The notes beneath the pieces are model-generated. The model was not told the DNA's origin. It worked only from the letters and a program-made list of their open reading frames with translations, and did not search any database. From contig JASLEW010000016.1 of NCBI GenBank assembly GCA_030150965.1, positions 1-6,227 of the forward strand: DNA of 6,227 bases. The letters are read 5' to 3'. The first letter of the stretch is position 1. Each line of letters begins with the position of its first letter. The DNA comes from Thermoanaerobaculia bacterium. GTDB lineage: Bacteria; Acidobacteriota; Thermoanaerobaculia; Multivoradales; UBA5704. The position numbers and the translations under genes were made by a program. This document shows, in pieces, positions 1-5,857 of the stretch.

Positions 1-297
1 CGCGACGGCCTCGCGCGCGGCCGGATCGAGCGTCAGCGGCGCCGCGGCGCCATGACCGCCGGCGGCACCATCCCCGCCGTTGGCGCCGTCCCCGCCATCC
101 CCGCCTTGGCCAACATTGCCGCCATCGCGGCCAATGCCGCCACTGCCGCCATCGCGGCCAATGCCGCCATTGCCGCCGGTGCCGGCAGTGCCCGCCCCCT
201 CCGGCACCACCTCCGCCCCCGCCCCGGGCAGCGCCTCCGCCGCGGCCGGCAGGGCGGCGCCGGGAGGCGCATCCGGGCGGCGCTCGGAGACGCTCAT
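1..297 (-). CDS. Start of an unrecognised gene with a Gly-rich repeat leader (3' end beyond the window)
   Basis: An open frame starts at ATG 297-295 and runs 99 codons without a stop to the window edge, so the C-terminus is missing. The start overlaps the TGA of the permease gene by four bases (ATGA). This is the same junction type as the one upstream of the permease, and it is the main reason to call the gene real. No good Shine-Dalgarno is seen, which fits translational coupling. The first 35 or so residues (MSVSERRPDAPPG...) are Ala/Pro/Glu-rich with no signal peptide or membrane segment. Residues about 36-82 are a Gly-rich tract with a 9-residue period (GNGGIGRDG, GSGGIGRDG, then decayed copies GNVGQGGDG and GDGANGGDG). 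An ordinary-looking segment, PLTLDPAAREAVA, follows and may open a folded domain. The tract looks like a flexible linker. I do not recognise the family and assign no function. Co-transcription with the permease and lipoprotein is inferred. Confidence 0.6.
   Translation of the reverse strand, partial: MSVSERRPDAPPGAALPAAAEALPGAGAEVVPEGAGTAGTGGNGGIGRDGGSGGIGRDGGNVGQGGDGGDGANGGDGAAGGHGAAAPLTLDPAAREAVA
118..171 (-). repeat. Two-copy 27-bp tandem repeat encoding a Gly-rich nonapeptide
   Basis: Positions 118-144 and 145-171 are adjacent 27-bp units that differ at one base (act versus att at the right end on the plus strand). The length is a multiple of three, so copy-number change would keep the reading frame. 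In the minus-strand gene the units encode SGGIGRDGG and NGGIGRDGG. Two more degenerate 9-residue units follow downstream in the protein (lower coordinates), so the array has about four copies, two of them nearly identical. The near identity suggests recent duplication or slippage. Confidence 0.8.
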
Positions 298-2720
298 TCG
301 GCGCCGTCGCGCAGCGCGATCAGCGGATCGACGCGGGTGGCCTGGCGCGCCGGCAGGAAGCTCGCGGCCAGGGCGACCGCCCCGAGCAGCAGGGTCACGG
401 TCGCAAAGGTGGTGGGGTCGCTCGGCGTGATGCCGAACAGCTGGCCGCGGACCAGGCGCGTCAGCGCCAGCGCGCAGGCGATTCCCAGCAGCAGGCCGAG
501 CCCGGTCAGCCGCGTCGCCTGGCGCATGACCAGGCCGAGGATCTGGCCCTTCTGGCCGCCCATCGCCAGGCGCACGCCGATCTCCCGGCGGCGGCAGGCC
601 ACCGCATAGGACATCAGGGCGTAGATCCCTGCCACCGCCAGCGCCAGGGCGATCAGCCCCAGCACGCCGACCAGGCGAGTGGTGAAGCGCGTCTGCACCA
701 GCGTCCCCTCGAGCGCCTCCTGGAGCGTCGTGACCTCGACCGGCAGCTTGGGATCGACGCTCCAGACCGCCTGGCGCAGCGCCGCTCCCAGCGCCGCCGG
801 ATCGGCCGGCGTGCGCAGCACGATGCTCAGGTAGCGGCGCGGCGAGCGGTCGAGCGGCACGTAGATCTGCGGCGACGAGTCGGCGTCGAGGCTGCGGCGC
901 TTGACGCTCGCCGCCAGGCCGACGATCCGCACCGGCGCGGGCGACAGGCCGGGCAGCTCGATGTTGCGTCCCACCGCGTCACCGTGCGGGAACCAGACCT
1001 CGGCCAGCGACTGATCGATCACCGCCACCGCCGGCGCCGGATCGCGGTCGGAGTCCTCGATCGTCCTGCCGCGCAGCAGGCGGATGCCCATGGCGCGCAG
1101 GAAGCGCGGGGTGACGCCGTCGACGACGGCGACCGGCGATTGATCGGTGGGCACCGTCCGGCCGTTGACGAAGAAGCTCTGCCGCACATCCACCCGTCCG
1201 AGCGGCAGGCTGGTGGAGAGCGCCGCGGCATCGACCCCCGGCAGCGCCGCGATCTTCTGCAGCAGCTGCTGGGCGAAGGTGCGCTGCAGGGCGCGCGTCG
1301 GATAGGCGGACTGCGGCAGCACCAGCGAGCCGGTCAGCACGTGGCGGGGATCGAAGCCGGGATCGACCGCCAGCAGGCGCTGGAAGCTGCGCACCAGGAG
1401 CCCGGCGCCGATGAGCAGCACCAGGGCGAGCGCGATCTCGGCCACGGCGAAGCCGTTGCGCAGGCGCAGCCCGCCGGAGCCGGTGGTGCCGGCGCTCTCC
1501 TTGAGCAGCTCGTGGGGCTCGAGGCGCGCCGCCTGGAGCGCCGGGCCCCAGCCGAACAGCGCGCCGGCGACGAGCGCCACGGCGCCGGTGAACAGCAGCA
1601 CCGGCAGGTCGAACTGCACCGCGCCCAGCCGCGGGATGTTGGGCGGGTTCAGCCGCACCAGCCAGGCGATCAGCCAACGCGCCAGCAGCAGGCTCAGCGC
1701 GCCGCTCGCCAGCGCCGCCAGCATGCTCTCGGCGACGATCTGGCGCACCAGCCGGCCGCGGCTCACCCCGAGCGCGATGCGCACGCCGATCTCGCTCCGC
1801 CGCCCGGCGATCTGCGCCAGCAGGAGGTTCCCGACGTTGGCACAGGCGATGAGCAGCACGCAGACCACGGCGGTCATCAGCAGCAGCAGGGTGGGGCGGA
1901 CGTCGCCGACGATCTCCTCGTAAAGCGGCACCAGCACGATCTGGGAGAGGCGGTTGGTCTCCGGGTGGTCGATGCTCAGCCGTTGTGCGATGGTCGCCAT
2001 GTCGGTCCGCGCCCGGCCGAGTGTGACGCCGTCCTTGAGCCGGGCCACCACCTCGAGGAAGCCGTGCCCGCGGGCGAGCCGCTCGCTGGAATCGAAGCTC
2101 AGCGGCACCCACACCTGCCCCTGCTCGAAATCGAAGCCGCGGGGCATCACCCCCACCACCTGGTGGCCGACGCCGTCGAGCACCAGCACCGAATGCAGCA
2201 GGTCGCCGTGGCCGCTGAACGTCTGCTGCCACAGGCGGTCGCTGACCAGCACCACCGGCGCCGCCCCCGGCTGGTCCTCGCCGGGCAGGAAGCCGCGCCC
2301 CGCCGCGGGGCGCACCCCGAGCATGCTGAACAGGTGGGCCGACACCCGCACCGCCTGGAGCTCGCGCGGCTCGCCGCGTCCGGTCAGGGTGGCGAAGGAG
2401 GGGGCGAAGGCGGCGATCTCGGTGAAGGCGGTGCTCTGGGCCTGCCAGTCGAGCAGGTTGGGGGCCGACACCGGGGAGCGCTCGATCCCCTGCTCGGGGC
2501 GCGCCTGCCAGAGGCGGACCAGGCGGTCGGCTCGGGTATAGGGAAGCGGGCGCAGCAGCACGCCGTAGACCAGGCTGAAGATGGTGCTGTTGACGCCGAT
2601 GCCGAGCGCGAGCGTGACCAGCACCACCAGGGTGAACCCCGGACGGCGCGCCAGGGCGCGCGCCGCGAAGCGGAGGTCCTGCAGCAGGGTCTGCATGGCC
2701 GCTGGCAACGCCCGGGTCAT
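294..2720 (-). CDS. ADOP-family (duplicated MacB/FtsX-like) ABC transporter permease
   Basis: This 808-residue inner-membrane protein has the architecture of the acidobacterial duplicated orphan permeases: two MacB/FtsX-type halves fused in one chain with no ATPase domain. Hydrophobic segments lie near residues 28-53, 275-302, 329-353, 371-394, 424-443, 682-708, 736-755 and 771-790, giving eight helices. Large extracytoplasmic domains lie at about 54-274 and 444-681. Each half carries the cytoplasmic signature R-E-I-G-V-R (RRSEIGVRIALG near 308-319, RRREIGVRLAMG near 710-721). Each half ends in a matching motif, PALQAARLEP near 393 and PARQATRVDP near 790. The opening Q-D-L-R-F-A-A-R-A-L is typical of the family. 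ATG at 2720 overlaps the lipoprotein stop (ATGA). Family members usually begin close to the QTLLQDLR segment, so ATG at 2696 (residue 9) is a real alternative start. MacB-like relatives export molecules or transmit force across the envelope. The substrate and partner ATPase are not identifiable here. Confidence 0.93.
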   Translation of the reverse strand: MTRALPAAMQTLLQDLRFAARALARRPGFTLVVLVTLALGIGVNSTIFSLVYGVLLRPLPYTRADRLVRLWQARPEQGIERSPVSAPNLLDWQAQSTAFTEIAAFAPSFATLTGRGEPRELQAVRVSAHLFSMLGVRPAAGRGFLPGEDQPGAAPVVLVSDRLWQQTFSGHGDLLHSVLVLDGVGHQVVGVMPRGFDFEQGQVWVPLSFDSSERLARGHGFLEVVARLKDGVTLGRARTDMATIAQRLSIDHPETNRLSQIVLVPLYEEIVGDVRPTLLLLMTAVVCVLLIACANVGNLLLAQIAGRRSEIGVRIALGVSRGRLVRQIVAESMLAALASGALSLLLARWLIAWLVRLNPPNIPRLGAVQFDLPVLLFTGAVALVAGALFGWGPALQAARLEPHELLKESAGTTGSGGLRLRNGFAVAEIALALVLLIGAGLLVRSFQRLLAVDPGFDPRHVLTGSLVLPQSAYPTRALQRTFAQQLLQKIAALPGVDAAALSTSLPLGRVDVRQSFFVNGRTVPTDQSPVAVVDGVTPRFLRAMGIRLLRGRTIEDSDRDPAPAVAVIDQSLAEVWFPHGDAVGRNIELPGLSPAPVRIVGLAASVKRRSLDADSSPQIYVPLDRSPRRYLSIVLRTPADPAALGAALRQAVWSVDPKLPVEVTTLQEALEGTLVQTRFTTRLVGVLGLIALALAVAGIYALMSYAVACRRREIGVRLAMGGQKGQILGLVMRQATRLTGLGLLLGIACALALTRLVRGQLFGITPSDPTTFATVTLLLGAVALAASFLPARQATRVDPLIALRDGAE

Positions 2721-3490
2721 GCCGGCATCTTGAACTCCGCGGCGGGGAGCGGCACGTTCACCTCGATCTTCTCCCAGGTGATCTCCTGCTTGAGGCCCGG
2801 CAGCTCCGTCACCTCGTGGAACGGCATCACCACCCCGTCGACGGTGCGGAAATCGGAATAGGTGGTCTCGGCCTCGTAGGGCTCACGGGCCTGCACGATG
2901 TCCACCGTCTTCACCAGCCGGAACGACTTGGCATCGATCAGGTAATAGCTGACCAGCCCGTCGCTGTACGACACCTTGAGGCGGTAGGCGTCGGCGCCGC
3001 CGACCTTCTCCTTGCCGACGACCAGCACCTGCTCGCCCTTGGCGGCGGGATCGACCAGCGGCCCCTCGATCGCCACGCGGTGCAGGAAGCGCCGCGAATG
3101 CAGGTTGTCCATCTGGCGCGGCCTGGGGATGTCGCGGCCCGGATCGACCTCCCACACCGTCTCGCCGTCCACCGCCTGGATCACCGTCTGGCCGCCGGTC
3201 ACCAGCCGCCGCAGGTACCTGCCGCCGGCCCGCTCCTTGTCGATGGTGATCGGCGCGTTGTTGATGTCGCGGAAGTTGCTCATCCTGCCGGTCATGTGCA
3301 GCGTCTTCTGGGCGAGCAGCCTCTCCTTGCCGCCGGCCGCCGCCGCATAGCGGGCCAGCACCTGGTCGGCGGTCAGGTCGGACGGCGACGCGGCGGGCGC
3401 CGGGGCGGCGGCGGACGCGGCGGCCCCCTGCTGGCCGCAGGCGATCAGGCAGCAGGCAAGGATGACGACGGAAAGCGCACATCGCAGCAT
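2717..3490 (-). CDS. Lipoprotein with a LolA-like / outer-membrane-lipoprotein-sorting-protein body
   Basis: This 257-residue protein begins with a lipoprotein signal peptide: MLR, a hydrophobic stretch, then the lipobox L15-I16-A17-C18. Gly at +2 argues against inner-membrane retention, so outer-membrane anchoring is likely if the usual rule applies. An Ala/Pro-rich tether (about 19-38) follows. The body starts with a helix (LTADQVLARYAAAAGG) and continues in beta-rich sequence. The C-terminal part has features common in proteins annotated as outer membrane lipoprotein-sorting proteins: YYLIDAKSFRLVK, then F-R-T-V-D-G-V-V-M-P-F near 214-224, and an ending of E-V-N-V-P-L...F-K-M-P. Such LolA-like folds are half-barrels that bind lipidic ligands, but the ligand here is unknown. 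The start at 3490 is supported by a strong GAGGAGA ribosome binding site. Its stop overlaps the permease start by four bases, so the two are likely made together. The signal region also has C4, C13 and C14, but C18 fits the lipobox best. Confidence 0.85.
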   Translation of the reverse strand: MLRCALSVVILACCLIACGQQGAAASAAAPAPAASPSDLTADQVLARYAAAAGGKERLLAQKTLHMTGRMSNFRDINNAPITIDKERAGGRYLRRLVTGGQTVIQAVDGETVWEVDPGRDIPRPRQMDNLHSRRFLHRVAIEGPLVDPAAKGEQVLVVGKEKVGGADAYRLKVSYSDGLVSYYLIDAKSFRLVKTVDIVQAREPYEAETTYSDFRTVDGVVMPFHEVTELPGLKQEITWEKIEVNVPLPAAEFKMPA

Positions 3491-3497
3491 GCGTTGT

Positions 3498-3504
3498 TCT
3501 CCTC
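3498..3504 (-). promoter_or_regulatory. Ribosome binding site of the lipoprotein gene
   Basis: The minus strand reads GAGGAGA followed by seven bases and then ATG at 3490. It is the strongest Shine-Dalgarno in the window and fixes the lipoprotein start. The strong site lets this gene be translated independently of the dioxygenase upstream, whereas the two genes after it depend on overlap coupling. Confidence 0.75.
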
Positions 3505-3524
3505 GCGGTCGGGCGTGGAGAGAG

Positions 3525-3541
3525 CCGCCGGAAAGCGGCGG
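3525..3541 (-). other. Intercistronic GC hairpin after the second dioxygenase gene
   Basis: CCGCCG (3525-3530) and CGGCGG (3536-3541) form a perfect 6-bp stem with a 5-nt loop. On the minus strand it lies three bases beyond the TGA at 3547-3545. Pyrimidine-rich CTCTCTCC follows, with no run of U, so it is a poor intrinsic terminator. It sits inside a 54-bp gap before the lipoprotein gene and may protect an mRNA 3' end or mark a processing point. GC-rich DNA makes short hairpins common, so functional confidence is low. Confidence 0.4.
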
Positions 3542-3544
3542 ATG

Positions 3545-4597
3545 TCACTCCGCGCTGGTAAAGAGCTCCGCCATCGCGACCAGGATCTGGCGCGGGCCGG
3601 TGAACGGCTCGCGCCCGTGCGAGGCGAGGAAGTTGTCGAGCATCAGGACGTCGCCACGCTGCCAGTCGAAGCGCACGGCGACCTCGTCGTAGATCCCCCT
3701 GATCTCATCGAGCACCGACGCCTCGATCGGCGTCCCGTCGCCGTAGAAGGCGTTGCGCGGCAGCTCGTCGTCGCGGAACTCGGCCAGCAGCGCCCCCCGC
3801 ACCGCCGGCTCGAGGTTCGACACGTGAAACATGTGGGCGTGGTTGAACCAGATGGTGTCACCGGTGCGCGGGTGCACCACCGTCGCCGGCCGGATGGTGC
3901 GCGTACGCAGCCGGTCCGCCCCTTTCCATTCGCAGCTCATGCGCGCCTGCCGGCAGTACTCCTCGACCTGCGCCCGGTCGGTGGTCTGAAAGGCCTCCTG
4001 CCAGGTGAGGTCGACGCCCTCGCCATAGTTGCGCACCAGCATCAGCTTCTTGTCGCTGAAGCGGCGGCGCACGGCGGGGTCGATGCGCGACAGCACCCGG
4101 CGGTCGTCGGCCACCGGCGTGCGCCCCCCGGCGGCCGGCGGCTCGGCGCAGTAGAACCAGATCTTTGCCGGCCAGTTGTGGGAGTACGACATCTCGTGAT
4201 GCATGGGGATCGACTGATCGGCCGGGAACTCGGTCGAGGTGTAGACGCTGCCCGCCACCTCGCGGCGCGGCGCCGCGCGCTCCTTGTAGTCGAGGAGCTG
4301 GCCGCTGACCGCGCGCGCGAGATCGCGGAACGGCTCGAGCCCCTGCACCGGGAAGCCGCGGAAGAGCAGGCCGCCGTGCGCCAGCAGCAGGCGGTCGAGA
4401 AGCTCGCGCTGCGCCCCGGCCCAGCTCGCCAGGTTGACCCCGTCGAGGGCGGGCTCGACGAGCAGCAGGAAGCCGTCGTCGCCGGAGAGCGGCCGGGTGC
4501 GGACCAGGCTCTCGGTGGAGACCGGGATCGCCCGGCGCCGGCCGACCGGAAAGGCGGCGGGGGCGTCGCCGGCGGAGTTCGCGCCATCCGTCTTCAT
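3545..4597 (-). CDS. TauD/TfdA-family (SyrP-like) Fe(II)/2-oxoglutarate dioxygenase, second of a tandem pair
   Basis: This 350-residue cytoplasmic protein is the expected length for a TauD/TfdA-family oxygenase, which couples 2-oxoglutarate decarboxylation to substrate hydroxylation. The iron triad is visible: H133-x-E135 within P-M-H-H-E-M-S-Y, and H327 within DNFLASHGRE. R336, nine residues later, is the candidate 2-oxoglutarate carboxylate-binding Arg. Other conserved blocks are GGLLFRGF (75-82), SVYTSTEFP, WFNHAHMFHVSNL (250-262) and FYGDGTPIE. The HxE rather than HxD form and the HNE/HHE-x-SY context resemble SyrP-like enzymes that hydroxylate amino acids, often on non-ribosomal peptide carriers; substrate assignment is inference. 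It is roughly half identical to the neighbouring 349-residue paralogue. Three in-frame ATGs are possible: 4618, 4603 and 4597. I chose 4597 because GAGGG lies seven bases before it. GGAG lies nine bases before 4603, so that start is almost as good. The first 20 or so residues are probably disordered. Confidence 0.88.
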   Translation of the reverse strand: MKTDGANSAGDAPAAFPVGRRRAIPVSTESLVRTRPLSGDDGFLLLVEPALDGVNLASWAGAQRELLDRLLLAHGGLLFRGFPVQGLEPFRDLARAVSGQLLDYKERAAPRREVAGSVYTSTEFPADQSIPMHHEMSYSHNWPAKIWFYCAEPPAAGGRTPVADDRRVLSRIDPAVRRRFSDKKLMLVRNYGEGVDLTWQEAFQTTDRAQVEEYCRQARMSCEWKGADRLRTRTIRPATVVHPRTGDTIWFNHAHMFHVSNLEPAVRGALLAEFRDDELPRNAFYGDGTPIEASVLDEIRGIYDEVAVRFDWQRGDVLMLDNFLASHGREPFTGPRQILVAMAELFTSAE

Positions 4598-4604
4598 GTC
4601 CATG

Positions 4605-4609
4605 CCCTC
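4605..4609 (-). promoter_or_regulatory. Ribosome binding site deciding the second dioxygenase start
   Basis: On the minus strand GAGGG lies seven bases before ATG 4597-4595 and only one base before ATG 4603-4601. It therefore favours 4597. A competing GGAG further upstream would suit 4603. The uppermost ATG at 4618 has no visible ribosome binding site. Confidence 0.5.
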
Positions 4610-4629
4610 ATGCTCCATACGGCTCGTGA

Positions 4630-4654
4630 CCGCCGCGGCGTCTAGCCGCGGCGG
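4630..4654 (-). other. Perfect 10-bp stem hairpin between the two dioxygenase genes
   Basis: CCGCCGCGGC (4630-4639), a 5-nt loop (4640-4644) and GCCGCGGCGG (4645-4654) make a perfect, all-G/C 10-bp stem. It lies in the 77-bp gap, 20 bases past the first dioxygenase stop and about 32 bases before the second dioxygenase ribosome binding site. On the minus strand it is followed by GGTCACGAG and not by U residues, so classic intrinsic termination is unlikely. It could stabilise the upstream message, attenuate downstream expression or be a processing site. This is the strongest inverted repeat I found in the window. Confidence 0.6.
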
Positions 4655-4674
4655 GATGCAGCTGCCCGCCCGGA

Positions 4675-5724
4675 TCACCGGCCGGCGGGAGGCGCCGCCT
4701 GCACCTGGTCCCAGGCGAGCGGCTCCGCCATCCCCACCACCACCTTCCTCGCGCCCTGGTAGGACTCCCTGCCGTGCGCGGTGAGCATGTTGTCGAGCAG
4801 CAGCACGTCCCCCTGGCGCCAGGGGAAGGTCACGGTCTCCGCGGCGTAGGCGGCGCGCAGCTCGTCCAGCACCTCGGGCTCGATGGCGGAGCCGTCGCCG
4901 TAGTAGGTGTTGTTCGGCAGGTCCGCTTCGGCGAACTCGGCGAGCATGGCGTCGCGCACCGCCGGCACCAGGGTCGAGACGTGGAAGAAGGTGAGATGAT
5001 TGAACCAGGTGCGCTCGCCGGTGAGCGGATGATCGGCCGCCACCGGCCGCACCTGGCGGGTGCGCAGCCGGCCGCCTTCCCGCCACTCGGCGCTGATCTG
5101 GTGGCGCGCGCAGTACTCCTCGACGGCCTGGCGGTCGGCGGTGCGGAAGGTCTCCTGCCAGGAGAGACCCAGCCCGTCGCCGAAGTTGCGCACGTAGGTG
5201 TAGCCCAGGCGCTCGAACTTCTCGCGCAGCGCAACCGGCAGCCGGCCGTAGACGCGCCGGCAGTCGGCCACCGGCGTCGCCCCTCCCTGGTCGGCCGCGA
5301 GCAGGCAGCAGAAGGCGATCAGGCGCGGAAAGACCCGGTTGTAGGACTGCTCGTTGTGCAGGAAGATCGGCAGCTCGGGCGGATAGTCGGTCGAGGTGTA
5401 GATCCGGCCGCTCACCTGGCTGCGCGGCGAGGAGCGCTCGGTGTATTCGAGCGGTCCCGACGAGATCTCGCCGAGCAGGCGCTGGAGCTGCTCGGCCGAG
5501 GCGACGTTGAAGCCGCGGCAGAGGATCCCGCCGTGGCGGGAGAGCAGCTCGGTGAAGGTGGCACGGTTGCCGGCGGCGTAGGCTGCCAGGTCGAGGTCCG
5601 GCAGGTTCGGCTCGAGCACCAGCGGCAGCCCCGGCTGATCGCCGAGGTACGACTGCCGGACCAGTTCCTGTGAGGAGAGCTTGATCGCCCGACGTTGATT
5701 TGAGCCGAATCCCGGGAAAGTCAT
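4675..5724 (-). CDS. TauD/TfdA-family (SyrP-like) Fe(II)/2-oxoglutarate dioxygenase, first of a tandem pair
   Basis: A 349-residue paralogue of the next gene, predicted to hydroxylate an unknown substrate using Fe(II), O2 and 2-oxoglutarate. The metal triad is H123-x-E125 in F-L-H-N-E-Q-S-Y and H317 in DNMLTAHGRE, with R326 as the likely 2-oxoglutarate-binding Arg. Shared blocks include GGILCRGF (65-72), RIYTSTDYP, VRNFGDGLGLSWQE, WFNHLTFFHVS and YYGDGSAIEPEVLDE. A hand count over the last 156 or so aligned residues gives about 86 identities (about 55%). The frame stays open upstream to an ATG at 5808 and beyond, but I chose ATG 5724 for three reasons. Homology with the paralogue begins about ten residues later (RRAIKLSSQELVR versus RRAIPVSTESLVR). 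The two lengths then match. A promoter candidate lies between 5724 and 5808. The ribosome binding site is weak (GGGCTGG just upstream). It differs from its partner around the iron ligands (HNEQSYNRVFP versus HHEMSYSHNWP), has a CC pair at 139-140, and has a short C-terminal tail of about 15 residues. SyrP-like function is inferred from motifs. Confidence 0.88.
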   Translation of the reverse strand: MTFPGFGSNQRRAIKLSSQELVRQSYLGDQPGLPLVLEPNLPDLDLAAYAAGNRATFTELLSRHGGILCRGFNVASAEQLQRLLGEISSGPLEYTERSSPRSQVSGRIYTSTDYPPELPIFLHNEQSYNRVFPRLIAFCCLLAADQGGATPVADCRRVYGRLPVALREKFERLGYTYVRNFGDGLGLSWQETFRTADRQAVEEYCARHQISAEWREGGRLRTRQVRPVAADHPLTGERTWFNHLTFFHVSTLVPAVRDAMLAEFAEADLPNNTYYGDGSAIEPEVLDELRAAYAAETVTFPWRQGDVLLLDNMLTAHGRESYQGARKVVVGMAEPLAWDQVQAAPPAGR

Positions 5725-5760
5725 ATCCAGCCCATGTCCAGACACCAACCTGCTGAGATT

Positions 5761-5789
5761 AGCATACCCGGGCCAGCGCTCACTGTCGA
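5761..5789 (-). promoter_or_regulatory. Candidate sigma70-type promoter for the dioxygenase-lipoprotein-permease operon
   Basis: Read on the minus strand, TCGACA (5789-5784; five of six matches to TTGACA) is separated by exactly 17 bases from TATGCT (5766-5761; four of six matches to TATAAT). Transcription would start near 5754 and leave a leader of about 30 nt before ATG 5724. The stretch is visibly less GC-rich than the flanking genes. The -35 element sits inside the 8-bp palindrome TGTCGACA (5784-5791), which could also be read as half of an operator, but no regulator is seen. This is a motif call only. Confidence 0.5.
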
Positions 5790-5841
5790 CACGATTGCAA
5801 GTGAACATGCGGCGGCCGCTGAATAGCGGATGGAGGTATGA

Positions 5842-5857
5842 CGGCGGCGCGCCGCCG
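5842..5857. repeat. 16-bp GC palindrome downstream of the SCP2-like gene
   Basis: CGGCGGCGCGCCGCCG equals its own reverse complement. As RNA it could form a 6-bp stem with a CGCG loop. It is positioned just after the stop at 5870, as a 3'-end structure would be, but it is followed by TCATACC rather than a U-tract. Its base composition makes a chance origin quite possible. Confidence 0.45.

Noticed and set aside
82..180. RTX calcium-binding repeats (GGxGxDxUx) in the Gly-rich tract
   Set aside because: GGIGRDGGS fits the Gly/Asp spacing, but the large hydrophobic residue needed for the beta-roll is replaced by Gly in each copy. The tract is also near the N-terminus, and RTX arrays are usually C-terminal.
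55..189. Collagen-like Gly-X-Y triple helix
   Set aside because: Gly occurs at nearly every third residue (14 of 15 triplets), but the tract has no proline and has many extra Gly residues. A stable triple helix is unlikely.
52..609. Plus-strand frame encoding an Ala/Ile/Pro repeat peptide
   Set aside because: The apparent repeat is the reverse-strand reading of the Gly-rich tract. The minus frame has the ATGA coupling and better coding character.
984..2861. Long plus-strand open frame (625 codons) opposite the permease and lipoprotein genes
   Set aside because: The translation is rich in Arg, His, Gln, Gly and Ala with no recognisable domain, and it lies antisense to strongly recognisable genes. 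Such frames arise passively in high-GC coding DNA.
3525..3541. Rho-independent terminator after the second dioxygenase
   Set aside because: The stem is only 6 bp and no U-run follows. Downstream genes are closely spaced and probably co-transcribed.
2816..4645. Long plus-strand open frame (609 codons) opposite the lipoprotein and second dioxygenase genes
   Set aside because: It is an antisense shadow with low-complexity Arg/His/Ala/Gly composition and no motif. The opposite strand encodes clear protein families.
4598..5086. Upstream extension of the second dioxygenase frame as an N-terminal domain
   Set aside because: The extension runs through the intergenic hairpin and into the first dioxygenase gene out of frame, and it is Arg/Ala-rich without a motif.
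4774..5673. Plus-strand open frame (299 codons) opposite the first dioxygenase gene
   Set aside because: It is antisense to a conserved enzyme, has skewed composition and shows no domain.
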